Assembly (NCBI RefSeq): GCF_021412625.1
Contig: NZ_JAKCFI010000018.1
Span: forward strand, 1-64,000
Length of the DNA: 64,000 nucleotides
Origin: Myxococcus stipitatus
GTDB taxonomy: Bacteria; Myxococcota; Myxococcia; Myxococcales; Myxococcaceae
Direction: 5' to 3'
In this document: in pieces, positions 25,471 through 34,088 of the stretch
How positions within the stretch are numbered: position 1 is the first letter of the stretch
Layout: every line of letters starts with the position of its first letter
Program-made: the position numbers and the translations under genes
The notes under the pieces: generated by a model
What the model was told of the DNA's origin: nothing
Database searches by the model: none
The model's input: the letters and a program-made list of their open reading frames with translations, nothing else

Positions 25471-26484
25471 TCAACCGAGCGCGGCGCGGTAGTCGACGTC
25501 CTGCTCCTCGGCGGGGGCGGAGCGGTCGGTGTCCGCGGAGGCGAAGAAGCGGCGCACGGCGTCCGCCACGGCCTCCGCCCCGTCGAGGGTGTTCACCCGC
25601 GCGCGGAAGGCGGCGGCGCCCGACAGGCCATGGGCGTACCAGGCCAGGTGGCGGCGGAAGGAGCGCACCGCGCCGAGCGCGTCCCCCACGAAGTCGAGGT
25701 GGGCCTGGAAGTGCTCCAGGACCAGGGCGCAGCGCTCCTCGGGCGAGGGCGGCGGGCCTCCGGCCAGCTCGCGGAAGATCCACGGGTTGCCCAGGGCGCC
25801 GCGGCCAATCATCACGAAGTCGCAGCCCGTGGTCTCCAGCATGCGCCGGGCGTCCTCGGGCGTCTTCACGTCCCCGTTGCCGAACAGGGGCAGCTCCGGG
25901 AAGTGGCGCTTGAGGTCGGCGATGACGCTCCAGTCCGCCTGGCCGGAGTAGCCCTGCTCGCGGGTGCGAGGGTGGATGGCGAGCCCCGCGCAGCCGGCCT
26001 CCTGGAGGGCGGCGGCCATCTGGAGGTAGTTGCGGCTGCGCGCGTCCCAGCCCGAGCGGATCTTGCAGGTGACGGGCAGCCCGGAGGCCTCGCGCATGGC
26101 GCGCACGATGGCGGCGGCGCGGGGCGGGTCGCACAGGAGGGCGCTGCCGGCGCCATTCTTGGTCACCTTCTTCACGGGGCAGCCCATGTTGATGTCGAGC
26201 AGCTGCGCGCCCTTGTCCCGGCCCACCTTCGCGGCCAGGGCCATGGCCTCCGGGTCGCCGCCATAGAGCTGGAGCGAGTAGGGCCGCTCCACCTCCGGGT
26301 CGAAGCGCAGGTACATGAGGGTGCGCTGGTTGGCGCGCATCAGGCCCTGGGAGCTGACGAGCTCGGTGGGGCACAGGGCGGCGCCCAGGCGGAAGGCGAG
26401 GACGCGGAAGGGCATCTCGGACACCCCGGCCATGGGGGCGAGGACATAGGGATTCGGGAGGGTGAAGGGGCCGAGTCGCAGCAT
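25471..26484 (-). CDS. tRNA-dihydrouridine synthase (DusB-like)
   Basis: This 337-residue FMN enzyme reduces uridines in the tRNA D-loop. Visible motifs are VLAPMAGVSEMPFR, SSQGLM, QLYGGDPEAMALAA, the Dus signature LDINMGCPVKKVTKNGAGSA with the catalytic Cys, TCKIRSGWD, IHPRTREQGYSG, LFGNGDVKTPEDA and MIGRGALGNPWIF for FMN phosphate binding. A C-terminal helical domain follows. ATG 26484 (MLRLGPFTLPNPYVLAPM) is the natural start; an upstream extension is not family-like. It diverges from the site-2 protease gene and converges on the GH1 gene. DusB versus another Dus subtype is not settled. Confidence 0.92.
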   Translation of the reverse strand: MLRLGPFTLPNPYVLAPMAGVSEMPFRVLAFRLGAALCPTELVSSQGLMRANQRTLMYLRFDPEVERPYSLQLYGGDPEAMALAAKVGRDKGAQLLDINMGCPVKKVTKNGAGSALLCDPPRAAAIVRAMREASGLPVTCKIRSGWDARSRNYLQMAAALQEAGCAGLAIHPRTREQGYSGQADWSVIADLKRHFPELPLFGNGDVKTPEDARRMLETTGCDFVMIGRGALGNPWIFRELAGGPPPSPEERCALVLEHFQAHLDFVGDALGAVRSFRRHLAWYAHGLSGAAAFRARVNTLDGAEAVADAVRRFFASADTDRSAPAEEQDVDYRAALG

Positions 26485-26576
26485 GGGGGCCGGGGAACCT
26501 AGCGGAACGCAAAAGCGGATGCAGGAGGCACGCTCCGGACTGCGCACCGGCGCCTCAACGGTTAAGGTCCGTCTCC

Positions 26577-28010
26577 ATGTTCCGCTTTCGTCTCGGGAGC
26601 ATTCCCGTCGAGGTCCACTCCAGCCACCTGCTGGTCTCCGCCGTGTTCGCCTACAGCTCCGTGCGCTGGGCGCAGGACAGCTGGCCCTTCCGCCAGGTCT
26701 CCGACGCGCCGGCCGCGGGCTACACGAGCGCGATGGTGGTCTACATCCTGTCGTGGATGTTCATCGTCTTCGTGTCCGTGCTCGTCCACGAGCTGGGGCA
26801 CGCGCTGGCCAGCCGCCTGTTCGGCTACCGGCCGAGCATCGCGCTCGTCTGGCTGGGCGGCCACACGGTGCCCACGGACGCGCCGGGGGCGCTGCCCTGG
26901 AAGCGGGACCTGCTCATCACGTCGGCGGGGCCCTTCTTCGGGCTGATGCTGGGGGTGGCGAGCTTCCTGGGCCACATCGTCCTGCAGGGGCACACGCCCG
27001 CGCTGGACTTCTTCCTCCAGAAGTTCGCCCTGGCGAACTTCATCTGGGCGGTGCTCAACCTGCTGCCGGTGCTGCCGCTGGACGGGGGTCGCATCTCCAA
27101 CACCCTGGCCACGCGCGTGTTCGGCCCGCGCTACGGGCCGCTGTTGTCGCAGGGGCTGGCACTGGTGGTGTGCGTGGCGGCGGTCGTCATCGGGGTGCGC
27201 ATCGGGGAGGTCATCCTCACCATCCTGTTCGCCATGTACGGCCTGCAGGCCTTCCGCACGGTGGCGGAGGTGCTCAACGGCGGCAGGCCGGGGCGGGAGC
27301 TGGACGTGATGAAGTCCCCGCTCGCGCAGAAGCTGCGCGAGGCGAAGGGGGCGCTGGACGCCGGGCGGCTGGACGAGGCGCGGCGGCTGGCGGCGCAGGT
27401 GCTGGAGGGGGGCGACGCGCTGACGGTGGAGCTGGCGGCGCACGCCCACCACCTGCTGGGCTGGGTGGCGTTGAAGGAAGGACAGGGCCGGGTGGCGCTG
27501 GACCACTTCTCCCAGGTGCAGGGGCTGCAGGTGGAGCCGCACGCGGTGGCCGCGTCCTTCTCCCTGGTCGGGGACGACGCCCGGGCGCTCGACTGGTGGA
27601 AGCAGGCCTGGCAGGTGTCCGGGGACCGCACGGTGATGCACGAGTACGCCGGCACGTTGATCCGCATGGGCCGCGCGCAGGAGGCGCTCAAGCTGCCGGA
27701 GGTGGACGCGGCGTCCGCGTTCGCCTGCGCCGAGCGGGTGCTCTTCATCCGCGGCGTCTACTCCGAGGCGGCCGCGGTGGGCGAGCAGGCGCTCGAGTAC
27801 GCGCCGAGCGCGAGCATCGCCTATGACGCGGCGTGCGCCCACGCGCGCGCGCGCAACCTGTCCGACGCGATGCGCCTGTTGCGGCGCGCCACGGAGCTGG
27901 GCTTCAAGGACGGGGACTACGCCGCGTCGGACGCAGATCTCGCGTCGCTGCACGGTCACGCCGCGTTCGAGGAGTGGTTGACGGAGCTGCGCCAATCCGC
28001 GGCCTCCTGA
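26577..28010 (+). CDS. M50 site-2 protease fused to a TPR-like domain
   Basis: The first 230 residues form a membrane-embedded peptidase M50. The zinc motif VLVHELGHALASRLFGY is near residue 72. LITSAGPFFGLMLGV follows, then the third ligand in NLLPVLPLDGGRIS near residue 165, with four or more transmembrane segments. From about residue 245 to 477 it is soluble and TPR-like (LAQKLREAKGALDAGRLDEARRLA, HHLLGWVALKEGQGRVALDHF). Site-2 proteases release membrane-bound regulators or clear signal peptides. The repeats presumably recruit substrates. No CBS or PDZ domain is present. It is followed by the desaturase gene 84 bases on in the same direction. Confidence 0.9.
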   Translation: MFRFRLGSIPVEVHSSHLLVSAVFAYSSVRWAQDSWPFRQVSDAPAAGYTSAMVVYILSWMFIVFVSVLVHELGHALASRLFGYRPSIALVWLGGHTVPTDAPGALPWKRDLLITSAGPFFGLMLGVASFLGHIVLQGHTPALDFFLQKFALANFIWAVLNLLPVLPLDGGRISNTLATRVFGPRYGPLLSQGLALVVCVAAVVIGVRIGEVILTILFAMYGLQAFRTVAEVLNGGRPGRELDVMKSPLAQKLREAKGALDAGRLDEARRLAAQVLEGGDALTVELAAHAHHLLGWVALKEGQGRVALDHFSQVQGLQVEPHAVAASFSLVGDDARALDWWKQAWQVSGDRTVMHEYAGTLIRMGRAQEALKLPEVDAASAFACAERVLFIRGVYSEAAAVGEQALEYAPSASIAYDAACAHARARNLSDAMRLLRRATELGFKDGDYAASDADLASLHGHAAFEEWLTELRQSAAS

Positions 28011-28094
28011 CAGAGCCGTGACAGGAGGGGGTGTTGATGCGGAGTGGGACTGCGCACCTTCGGACCCGCGCACACTCCAGCTCACGAGGCTCCC

Positions 28095-29120
28095 TTGCAG
28101 ACACCCTCTCCTGTCCTGTCTGTTCCGTCCGCGGACAACGAGCGCTTGAACTGGCTGTCGTCCATCCCCTTCTTCGCCGTCCACCTGATGTGCCTGTTCG
28201 TGTTCTGGGTGGGCGCCAGGCCCGTGGACCTGGCGGTGTGTGTGGGGCTGTACATCGTCCGGATGTGGGGCATCACCGCGGGCTTCCACCGCTACTTCTC
28301 CCACCGGGCCTTCAAGACGGGCCGCGTCTTCCAGTTCATCCTGGCGCTGGTGGGCACCCTGTCCGCGCAGAAGGGCGTGCTGTGGTGGGCGGCGAACCAC
28401 CGGCACCACCACCGCTACTCCGACCAGGCGGAGGACATCCACTCGCCGGTGCAGAAGGGCTTCTGGTTCAGCCACGTGGGCTGGATTCTGTGCGACAAGT
28501 ACGGCGAGACGCGGATGGACGCCATCAAGGACTTCGCGCGCTTCCCGGAGCTGGTGTGGCTCAACCGCTTCCACCTGGTGCCGCCGACGCTGCTGGGCGT
28601 GGCGCTGTTCTTCATCGGTGGCTTCCCCATGCTGGTGTGGGGCTTCTTCGTCAGCACGGTGCTGCTGTGGCACGGGACGTTCACCATCAACTCCCTCAGC
28701 CACATCTTCGGCAAGCGCCGCTACAAGACGACGGACACCAGCCGGAACAACTGGCTGCTGGCGCTCGTCACCCTGGGCGAGGGGTGGCACAACAACCACC
28801 ACTACCACCAGAACACGGCCAACCAGGGCTGGTTCTGGTGGGAGGTGGACTTCAGCTACTACACGCTGAAGGTGCTCTCCTGGTTCAAGGTGGTGGAGGG
28901 GCTGCGGCTGCCGTCGGACGCGGTGAAGTACTCCTTCCAGAAGTACACACCGGAGGAGCGCGCGGCGCTGGCGGCGCCCACCCGCTACTTCGGCGCGGGG
29001 GGTGCCCGGGCGCAGCTGGTGGCCGCGAAGGCGGCGGCGGAGGGCAAGGTGCGCGAGGCGCTGGCCGCCGCCGCGGACCAGCTGCCGTCCCCCACGCCGC
29101 CCCCGCAGGCCCAGCTGTAG
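28095..29120 (+). CDS. Acyl-CoA desaturase (stearoyl-CoA 9-desaturase type)
   Basis: This integral-membrane di-iron enzyme introduces a cis double bond in long-chain acyl-CoA. The three histidine boxes are HRYFSH, NHRHHH and HNNHHYH, and four hydrophobic spans surround them. The protein ends with a basic/Ala-rich tail. A TTG at 28095 (QTPSPVLSVPS start) has GAGG five bases upstream and is my choice. A GTG at 28044 in the same frame is the alternative and would add 17 residues. Position downstream of the site-2 protease could mean joint envelope or lipid regulation, but this is only suggestive. Confidence 0.92.
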   Translation: MQTPSPVLSVPSADNERLNWLSSIPFFAVHLMCLFVFWVGARPVDLAVCVGLYIVRMWGITAGFHRYFSHRAFKTGRVFQFILALVGTLSAQKGVLWWAANHRHHHRYSDQAEDIHSPVQKGFWFSHVGWILCDKYGETRMDAIKDFARFPELVWLNRFHLVPPTLLGVALFFIGGFPMLVWGFFVSTVLLWHGTFTINSLSHIFGKRRYKTTDTSRNNWLLALVTLGEGWHNNHHYHQNTANQGWFWWEVDFSYYTLKVLSWFKVVEGLRLPSDAVKYSFQKYTPEERAALAAPTRYFGAGGARAQLVAAKAAAEGKVREALAAAADQLPSPTPPPQAQL

Positions 29121-29191
29121 CGGCGAGACGGGGACCGCATGACGCGCGTCCTCCACCCGGGTCGGGAGCAACCGGCTAGAGTGGTGGGCGC

Positions 29192-29818
29192 GTGTCCGCC
29201 CCGCCGTTGAAACCGCCCGCCGTGCCCCCGCGTACCGGAGGAGAGCCGGTGCGCGCGGCCGTCGCCACCGAGCCGGACGAGGTGCTGATGGCCCGGTTCT
29301 GCGCAGGTGAAGCCCCGGCGTTCGACGCGCTCTTCCAGCGGCACTCCCGCGCGGTGCGCGGCTACCTCACGCGCCTGACGGGCAGCGCCGCCACCGCCGA
29401 GGACCTGTTGCAGCTCACGTTCATGTCGCTGGTGCGCTCGCGGGGGCGCTTCCAGCCCGGCTCCCGCTTCAAGCCGTGGCTGTACGCCATCGCCACCAAC
29501 GCCGCGAGGGACCACCAGCGCCGGGGGCGACGGCCCGAGGAGCTGACGGAGCAGGGCGAGCTGCCCGCCGGCGTGCCCGACGACGACGCGCCGGGGCCCC
29601 GGGACGCGGGGCTGGAGCGGGCGGTGCGGCGGGCGCTCGACCAGCTCCCCGAGGGGCAGCGCGTCCCCATCCTCCTCCACCGCTTCGAGGGCATGGGCTT
29701 CGCCGAAATCGCGGACACGCTGGGCCTGACGGAGAGCGCGGTGAAGGTGCGCGCCCACCGAGGCTACGCGCGGCTGCGGGAGCTGCTCGCCGCCCTGCGC
29801 GCGGAGGTGACGCCATGA
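29192..29818 (+). CDS. ECF-type RNA polymerase sigma factor
   Basis: This 208-residue protein has a short Pro-rich N-terminus. Region 2 follows (LMARFCAGEAPAFDALFQRHSRAVRGYLTRL and AEDLLQLTFMSLVRSRGRFQPGSRFKPWLYAIATNAARD), then an acidic linker, then region 4 (LPEGQRVPILLHRFEGMGFAEIADTLGLTESAVKVRAHRGYARLRE). It directs RNA polymerase to a specific stress or envelope regulon. GTG 29192 is the first in-frame start. Its TGA overlaps the ATG of the anti-sigma gene (ATGA), so the two are translationally coupled and made in fixed ratio. The inducing signal is not evident. Confidence 0.93.
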   Translation: MSAPPLKPPAVPPRTGGEPVRAAVATEPDEVLMARFCAGEAPAFDALFQRHSRAVRGYLTRLTGSAATAEDLLQLTFMSLVRSRGRFQPGSRFKPWLYAIATNAARDHQRRGRRPEELTEQGELPAGVPDDDAPGPRDAGLERAVRRALDQLPEGQRVPILLHRFEGMGFAEIADTLGLTESAVKVRAHRGYARLRELLAALRAEVTP

Positions 29819-30603
29819 CGCCCGACTGCTCGCGGGTGATGGACGCCCTGGGGACACCGCTTCCCCCCGACCTGGCCGCGCACGCGGAGCGCTGCGCCGA
29901 GTGCCGCGCGCTCGTGGAGGGCTTCGACGCGCTCGGTGGACTGGCGCCCGGAGCGCCCGGCGAGGCCCCGACGCAGGCGGCGCCCGGATTGGACGTGGCG
30001 CGCCGCTTCGCCCTGGAGGAGCTGGAGGCGCGGCCGACGCCGGCCCCGTGGTGGCGCGAGCTGCTGGTGCTGCTGGGCGTGGACGCGGCGGTGGTGGCGG
30101 TGGGGCTGGGCGTGCTGGGCCGGGGCACGTGGGTGGGCAACCAGGCCGCGCCGTGGAGGGTGGCCAGCGTGGCCCTGCTCATCCTGGCGCTGGTGGGCGC
30201 GGGCACCTACGTGGCGCTGGCGCCCCGGCGCAAGCCCGTCTCGTGGGTGGCGCTGCTCTTGGGCGCGGGGGCCGTGGCGCTGGCGCAGCTGGTGGGCGGC
30301 TCCGGGCAGCGGACACGCCCTCCCCTGGTGGGAAGCCTGGGGTGCGTGGCCTCCGAGGCCCTCCTGACGGTGGTGCCCCTGGGCGCCGTCCTCGTCCTGC
30401 TGTGCCGGTCCGCCTACGAGCCCGCGCGCGCGGTGGCCGCCGGCCTGTCCGCGGGCGGCGTCAGCCTGCTGGTGCTCCACCTCCACTGCGCGGACGGGAC
30501 GACGCAGCACCTGCTCTGGAGCCACCTGGCCCCCTGGCTGGCGCTGGCTGGCCTCCTGGTGACGCTGCGCTCGCGGCTGCCCACCCGCAGCCACGCCCCC
30601 TGA
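29815..30603 (+). CDS. Membrane anti-sigma factor (NrsF/DUF1109-like)
   Basis: The 262-residue product has a short cytoplasmic N-terminus with HAERCAECRAL, an HxxxCxxC zinc-binding anti-sigma motif. About six transmembrane segments follow (first near residue 82, WRELLVLLGVDAAVVAVGLGV). The last loop contains HLHCADGTTQHLLWSH with Cys and His residues, as in NrsF/DUF1109 proteins. It should hold the upstream sigma factor at the membrane until a signal, possibly metal or redox given the Cys/His loop, releases it. The start overlaps the sigma stop. The assignment to DUF1109 rests on topology and the final loop. Confidence 0.8.
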   Translation: MTPDCSRVMDALGTPLPPDLAAHAERCAECRALVEGFDALGGLAPGAPGEAPTQAAPGLDVARRFALEELEARPTPAPWWRELLVLLGVDAAVVAVGLGVLGRGTWVGNQAAPWRVASVALLILALVGAGTYVALAPRRKPVSWVALLLGAGAVALAQLVGGSGQRTRPPLVGSLGCVASEALLTVVPLGAVLVLLCRSAYEPARAVAAGLSAGGVSLLVLHLHCADGTTQHLLWSHLAPWLALAGLLVTLRSRLPTRSHAP

Positions 30604-30685
30604 CCCGAGGCGGGTGGCGCCCGCCCGACAGGCCCCGCTCGAAGGTTGAAGCTTCCGCGCGCGGTTTGGGTTAGTGGGAGGACAA

Positions 30686-32791
30686 ATGACTCGCGACGAA
30701 CCTCCGCCAGGCACGGCCCACCAGGCGACGATAAGGGTGCGGCTCCGCGAGCGGCTCGCCCGCCTGCTGCACGTCACCCTCCAGGCCTCCAACCAGCTGC
30801 GGCTGCCCGGCCCGTCGGTGCTGCCCATCGCCGGCGCGGTGGTGGGGCTCTACAGCGGTTTGGCGGCGGGCATCTTCTCCAACCTCATCGGCCTGTTCAG
30901 CGGCATCACCTTCGGGACGGCGGAGCTGACGCACACGCTGCGGCAGGCCCAGTTCCAGTCGCTGATGCACGCCTTCGCGACGGCGCGCTGGCATCCGGAG
31001 TACGCCTTCGTGGGGGCGCCCCTGGCGCTGGGCGCGCTGGTGCTGGCGCGGGTCATCGAGCCGGGCGGCCCCCGGGACGAGGTGAAGCGGCGGCTGCGGC
31101 TGCTCTCGCTGCTGACGCTGGGCGCGCTGTCGCTCTACTACCCGCTGGTGGCGCTGGCGGCGCTCAACAGCGTCTTCGGCCACGCGCACTCGCTGCCGGA
31201 CGCGCTGCCGCACCTGCCCTGGTGGCTGATGCTGCTGGCGCCCACGCTGGGCGGTGTGCTGGTGGGACGGCTGCTGCGCGACAAGCCGGAGACGCACGGG
31301 CACGGCGTGCCGGAGGTGGTGCGCGCGGTGAAGAGCGGCGCCAACGTGGTGCCGGCGGACCGGGGCCTGCTGAAGCTGGTGGCGTCGGCCATCACCATCG
31401 GCAGCGGTGGTTCGGCGGGGCGCGAGGGCCCCATCGTGTACGGCGGCGCGGCCTTCGCGTCGACGGTGGGCCGGGTGCTGGGCTTCAGCCGCCGGGAGCT
31501 GTCCATCCTCCTGGCGTGCGGCGCGGGCGCCGGCATCTCCGCGTCCTTCAATGCCCCCATCGCGGGCGCCGTGTTCGCGATGGAAATCATCCTGCGCGAG
31601 TTCGAGCTGCGCGTCTTCTCGCCCATCATCCTCGCCAGCGTGGCGGGGACGCTGGTGAGCCAGGGCGTACTGGGCGAGGCGCCCATGCTGCGCCAGGTGC
31701 CGTACGAGCTGGTGAGCGGCTCGGAGGTGCTGGCGTACGCGGCGCTGGGCATCGGCTGCGGCCTGCTGGCCTTCGCCTTCGTGCGCCTCCTGCACGGCGT
31801 GGAGCGCTTCTTCCACGGAGGGGGTGGCGGAAGGCTGTCGCCGTGGCTCGCGAAGAAGTCCCTGCCCTTCCGCGCGGGGCTGGGCGGGCTGTGCGCGGGC
31901 CTGCTGGCCTTCGTCAGCCCCTCGGTGTGGGGCAGCGGGCACGACTACATCAACCTGGCGGCGGTGGGGAAGCTGCCCTTCTTCTTCCTCGTCACCGCGT
32001 GCGTGCTGAAGCTGGTGGGCACCGCGCTCACCATCGGCAGCGGCGGCTCGGGTGGCACCTTCTTCCCGGCGGCCGTCATCGGCGCCATGGCGGGCGGCGC
32101 CTTCGGGACGCTGGTGCACTACTTCTTCCCGGCGGCCACCGGCCCCAGCGGAGCGTACGCGCTGGTGGGCATGGGCGGCGCGGTGGCGGCGCTCAACCGG
32201 GGGCCGCTCACCGGGATGATGATGATGTACGAGCTGAGCGGGAACCACGACATCATCCTGCCGCTGATGGTGACGTGCACCATCGCCTCCGCGCTGTGCC
32301 ACTACCTCATCGAGCGCAAGTCGCCGAAGGTGCCGAGCGACGCGGACCTGCTGGAGGCCACGCCCGTGCGCGCGCTGATGGAGCACCTGCCGCCGGTGCC
32401 CGCGGGCCTGCCGGTGCGTCCGCTGGCGGACCTGCTGCTCACCTCCGAGACGGGCACCCTGCCGGTGCTCGACACCGCCGGGCAGGTGTACGGCATCGTC
32501 CAGGTGCAGCAGCTGCGCGAGGTGTGGCGCGACGAGGCCGTCTACCCGCTGCTGGTGGCCAGCGACCTGGCGCGCAAGCTGCCCCTGCTGTCGCCCGACT
32601 CGGACCTGTCCCACGCGGTGCGGGTCATGGACCAGGAGGACGTGGACGCGCTCCCCGTCGCCGCGCCCCAGGGCGTCGCCACCTGCGGGCTCATCACCCG
32701 CACCGCCATCCGACGCTTCCTCTTCGCGCAGCACGCGCAGGCCCACGCGCGAGGCTCGCCGGCCGTGAGCGCCACGGAGGTGACGCACTGA
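30686..32791 (+). CDS. ClC-family chloride channel/antiporter with CBS domains
   Basis: The 701-residue protein has a ClC membrane domain of about 530 residues. Ion-selectivity motifs are GSGGSAGREGPIV (the GREGP segment) and GSGGSGGTFFPAAVIG (the GxFxP segment). The gating Glu is in GREGP. GMGGAVAALNRGPLTGMMMMYELSG follows. The C-terminal 150 residues carry a CBS pair (LPVLDTAGQVYGIVQ, VDALPVAAPQGVATCGLI), which in relatives binds nucleotides and modulates transport. ATG 30686 follows GGGAGGAC. It may act in acid or osmotic stress. It is not clearly part of the sigma/anti-sigma operon (82-base gap), but could belong to its regulon. Confidence 0.93.
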   Translation: MTRDEPPPGTAHQATIRVRLRERLARLLHVTLQASNQLRLPGPSVLPIAGAVVGLYSGLAAGIFSNLIGLFSGITFGTAELTHTLRQAQFQSLMHAFATARWHPEYAFVGAPLALGALVLARVIEPGGPRDEVKRRLRLLSLLTLGALSLYYPLVALAALNSVFGHAHSLPDALPHLPWWLMLLAPTLGGVLVGRLLRDKPETHGHGVPEVVRAVKSGANVVPADRGLLKLVASAITIGSGGSAGREGPIVYGGAAFASTVGRVLGFSRRELSILLACGAGAGISASFNAPIAGAVFAMEIILREFELRVFSPIILASVAGTLVSQGVLGEAPMLRQVPYELVSGSEVLAYAALGIGCGLLAFAFVRLLHGVERFFHGGGGGRLSPWLAKKSLPFRAGLGGLCAGLLAFVSPSVWGSGHDYINLAAVGKLPFFFLVTACVLKLVGTALTIGSGGSGGTFFPAAVIGAMAGGAFGTLVHYFFPAATGPSGAYALVGMGGAVAALNRGPLTGMMMMYELSGNHDIILPLMVTCTIASALCHYLIERKSPKVPSDADLLEATPVRALMEHLPPVPAGLPVRPLADLLLTSETGTLPVLDTAGQVYGIVQVQQLREVWRDEAVYPLLVASDLARKLPLLSPDSDLSHAVRVMDQEDVDALPVAAPQGVATCGLITRTAIRRFLFAQHAQAHARGSPAVSATEVTH

Positions 32792-32880
32792 CGTGTGACC
32801 ACCTGCTCGCCCTCCGGGTGTCCAACCCACCCCAGGGCGCGAGCGGGCACGGCCCCTGGTGGGCGCGCGCGTGATTGGTC

Positions 32881-33429
32881 ATGCTGGGTCTCGGGAGGGA
32901 CCTGGTGGAGATACTCCGTGCAACACCAGCCGAGCATCCGCTGTTGCGCAACCTGTACCCGCTCTACCTGCATGACTTGAGCGAGTTCGGCGTGGAGTAC
33001 CACCTGGACACGCAGGGCCGCTGGGAGCCGGACTTCCTGCCCACGTGGCTGTCGTCCTCTCCGCAGGTGCATCCGCTGCTGTTGCGCGACGAGGGCCGCA
33101 CCGTGGGCTTCGCCTTCGTGGCCCAGGCCCCCTTCCCCTACATGACGCCCGGGCGCGACTTCCGGATGAGCGAGTTCTTCATCCTGCGCGGCGAGCGCGG
33201 CCACGGCCTGGGACGGCTGGCGGCGCGCGCCATCTTCGACCGCTTCCGCGGCGCCTGGGAGGTCAGCCAGCTGCCCGGCAACGGCGCCGCCATCGCCTTC
33301 TGGCGCAAGGTCATCCGCGAGTACACCGGCGGCCGGTTCGAGGACACCTACGTGGAGAACTTCCCCGCGCAGGTCTTCGACAACCGGAAGCTCGCGCTCG
33401 AGGCCAAGGCCGCGCACGCCTGGGGCTGA
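32881..33429 (+). CDS. GNAT-family N-acetyltransferase
   Basis: This 182-residue product shows a GNAT fold: LLRNLYPLYLHDLSEFG at the N-terminus, VGFAFVAQAP as beta4, and the acetyl-CoA loop ILRGERGHGLGRLAARAIFDRF (RGxGxG/A-like motif A). It ends with GNGAAIAFWRKVIREYTG, which is the usual C-terminal NxxAIxFY/WxxxGF segment. The acceptor substrate cannot be inferred. ATG 32881 and TTG 32875 are both possible; neither has a strong ribosome binding site. It follows the ClC gene by 89 bases and ends in a perfect hairpin shared with the convergent peroxiredoxin gene. Confidence 0.85.
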   Translation: MLGLGRDLVEILRATPAEHPLLRNLYPLYLHDLSEFGVEYHLDTQGRWEPDFLPTWLSSSPQVHPLLLRDEGRTVGFAFVAQAPFPYMTPGRDFRMSEFFILRGERGHGLGRLAARAIFDRFRGAWEVSQLPGNGAAIAFWRKVIREYTGGRFEDTYVENFPAQVFDNRKLALEAKAAHAWG

Positions 33430-33455
33430 GCGCGCCCAGCGCGAGGAGGGCGCGC
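33430..33455. terminator. 8-base-pair hairpin between convergent genes
   Basis: GCGCGCCC (33430-33437) pairs perfectly with GGGCGCGC (33448-33455) around a 10-base loop, starting right after the acetyltransferase stop. No T-run follows, so it may work as a Rho-assisted or bidirectional stop. Confidence 0.45.
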
Positions 33456-33487
33456 CTCGCATGCCCCCGCCTCGCGCGGGAGGCCGC

Positions 33488-34042
33488 CTACTTCGTCGGC
33501 TTCGCGGCCGCGTCCTTCGCGGGCTCCGCGGCCTTCGACTCCGGCGCGGCGGCGGGCTTGCCCTGCGAGCAGGAGGCGATGGCGCTCGTGGGGTCGACGG
33601 CGTTCGAGCCCTCGTCCACCTTGAGGACCTTGCGGTTGGCGCCCACGACGAAGGTGTAGCGCTTGGACACCGTCACCACGGGCAGCTTCACGTCGTAGGC
33701 CTCCACCACCTTGCCCTCGGGGTCGGGGATGAAGGGGAAGGGCGCCTTCAGCTCCGCCTTGAAGCGCGCGAGCGTGGGGGCGTCATCCGTGCTGAAGGCG
33801 AGGACGCGGCCCTGGAGCTGCTCGATTTCGGCGTGCCGCGCCGTATAGGCCTTCAGCTCCTTGGTGCAGCCGCTGGTGAAGGCCTTGGGGAAGAAGGCCA
33901 CGATGACGGGCCCCTGCTTCACCAGCTCCGAGAGGATGTAGACCTTGCCCTCGGTGTCCTTCACCGTGAAGTCCGGAGCGGTGTCTCCGACCTGCGGGAT
34001 GGCGCCAGCCAGCAGTCCTGCGACGAGTACGGGAACGAGCAT
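33488..34042 (-). CDS. Secreted peroxiredoxin (AhpC/TSA, BCP-like)
   Basis: This 184-residue protein starts with a short signal peptide ([17 protein letters not shown]). A thioredoxin-fold peroxiredoxin follows: [14 protein letters not shown], then [19 protein letters not shown]. There the Cys after TSG is the peroxidatic residue, near residue 45, and Pro/Thr complete the active site. [16 protein letters not shown] follows. The C-terminus is an Ala/Lys/Pro-rich tail. It should reduce peroxides in the periplasm. ATG 34042 gives the signal peptide; a longer form would bury it. It is the downstream neighbour of the amidohydrolase in the same direction (46-base gap), so co-transcription is likely. 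Confidence 0.9.
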   Translation of the reverse strand: MLVPVLVAGLLAGAIPQVGDTAPDFTVKDTEGKVYILSELVKQGPVIVAFFPKAFTSGCTKELKAYTARHAEIEQLQGRVLAFSTDDAPTLARFKAELKAPFPFIPDPEGKVVEAYDVKLPVVTVSKRYTFVVGANRKVLKVDEGSNAVDPTSAIASCSQGKPAAAPESKAAEPAKDAAAKPTK

Positions 34043-34088
34043 GGCGGCGATTTCACCCGCGCGGCGCGGGCGGGGCAAGTCGCGAGGG

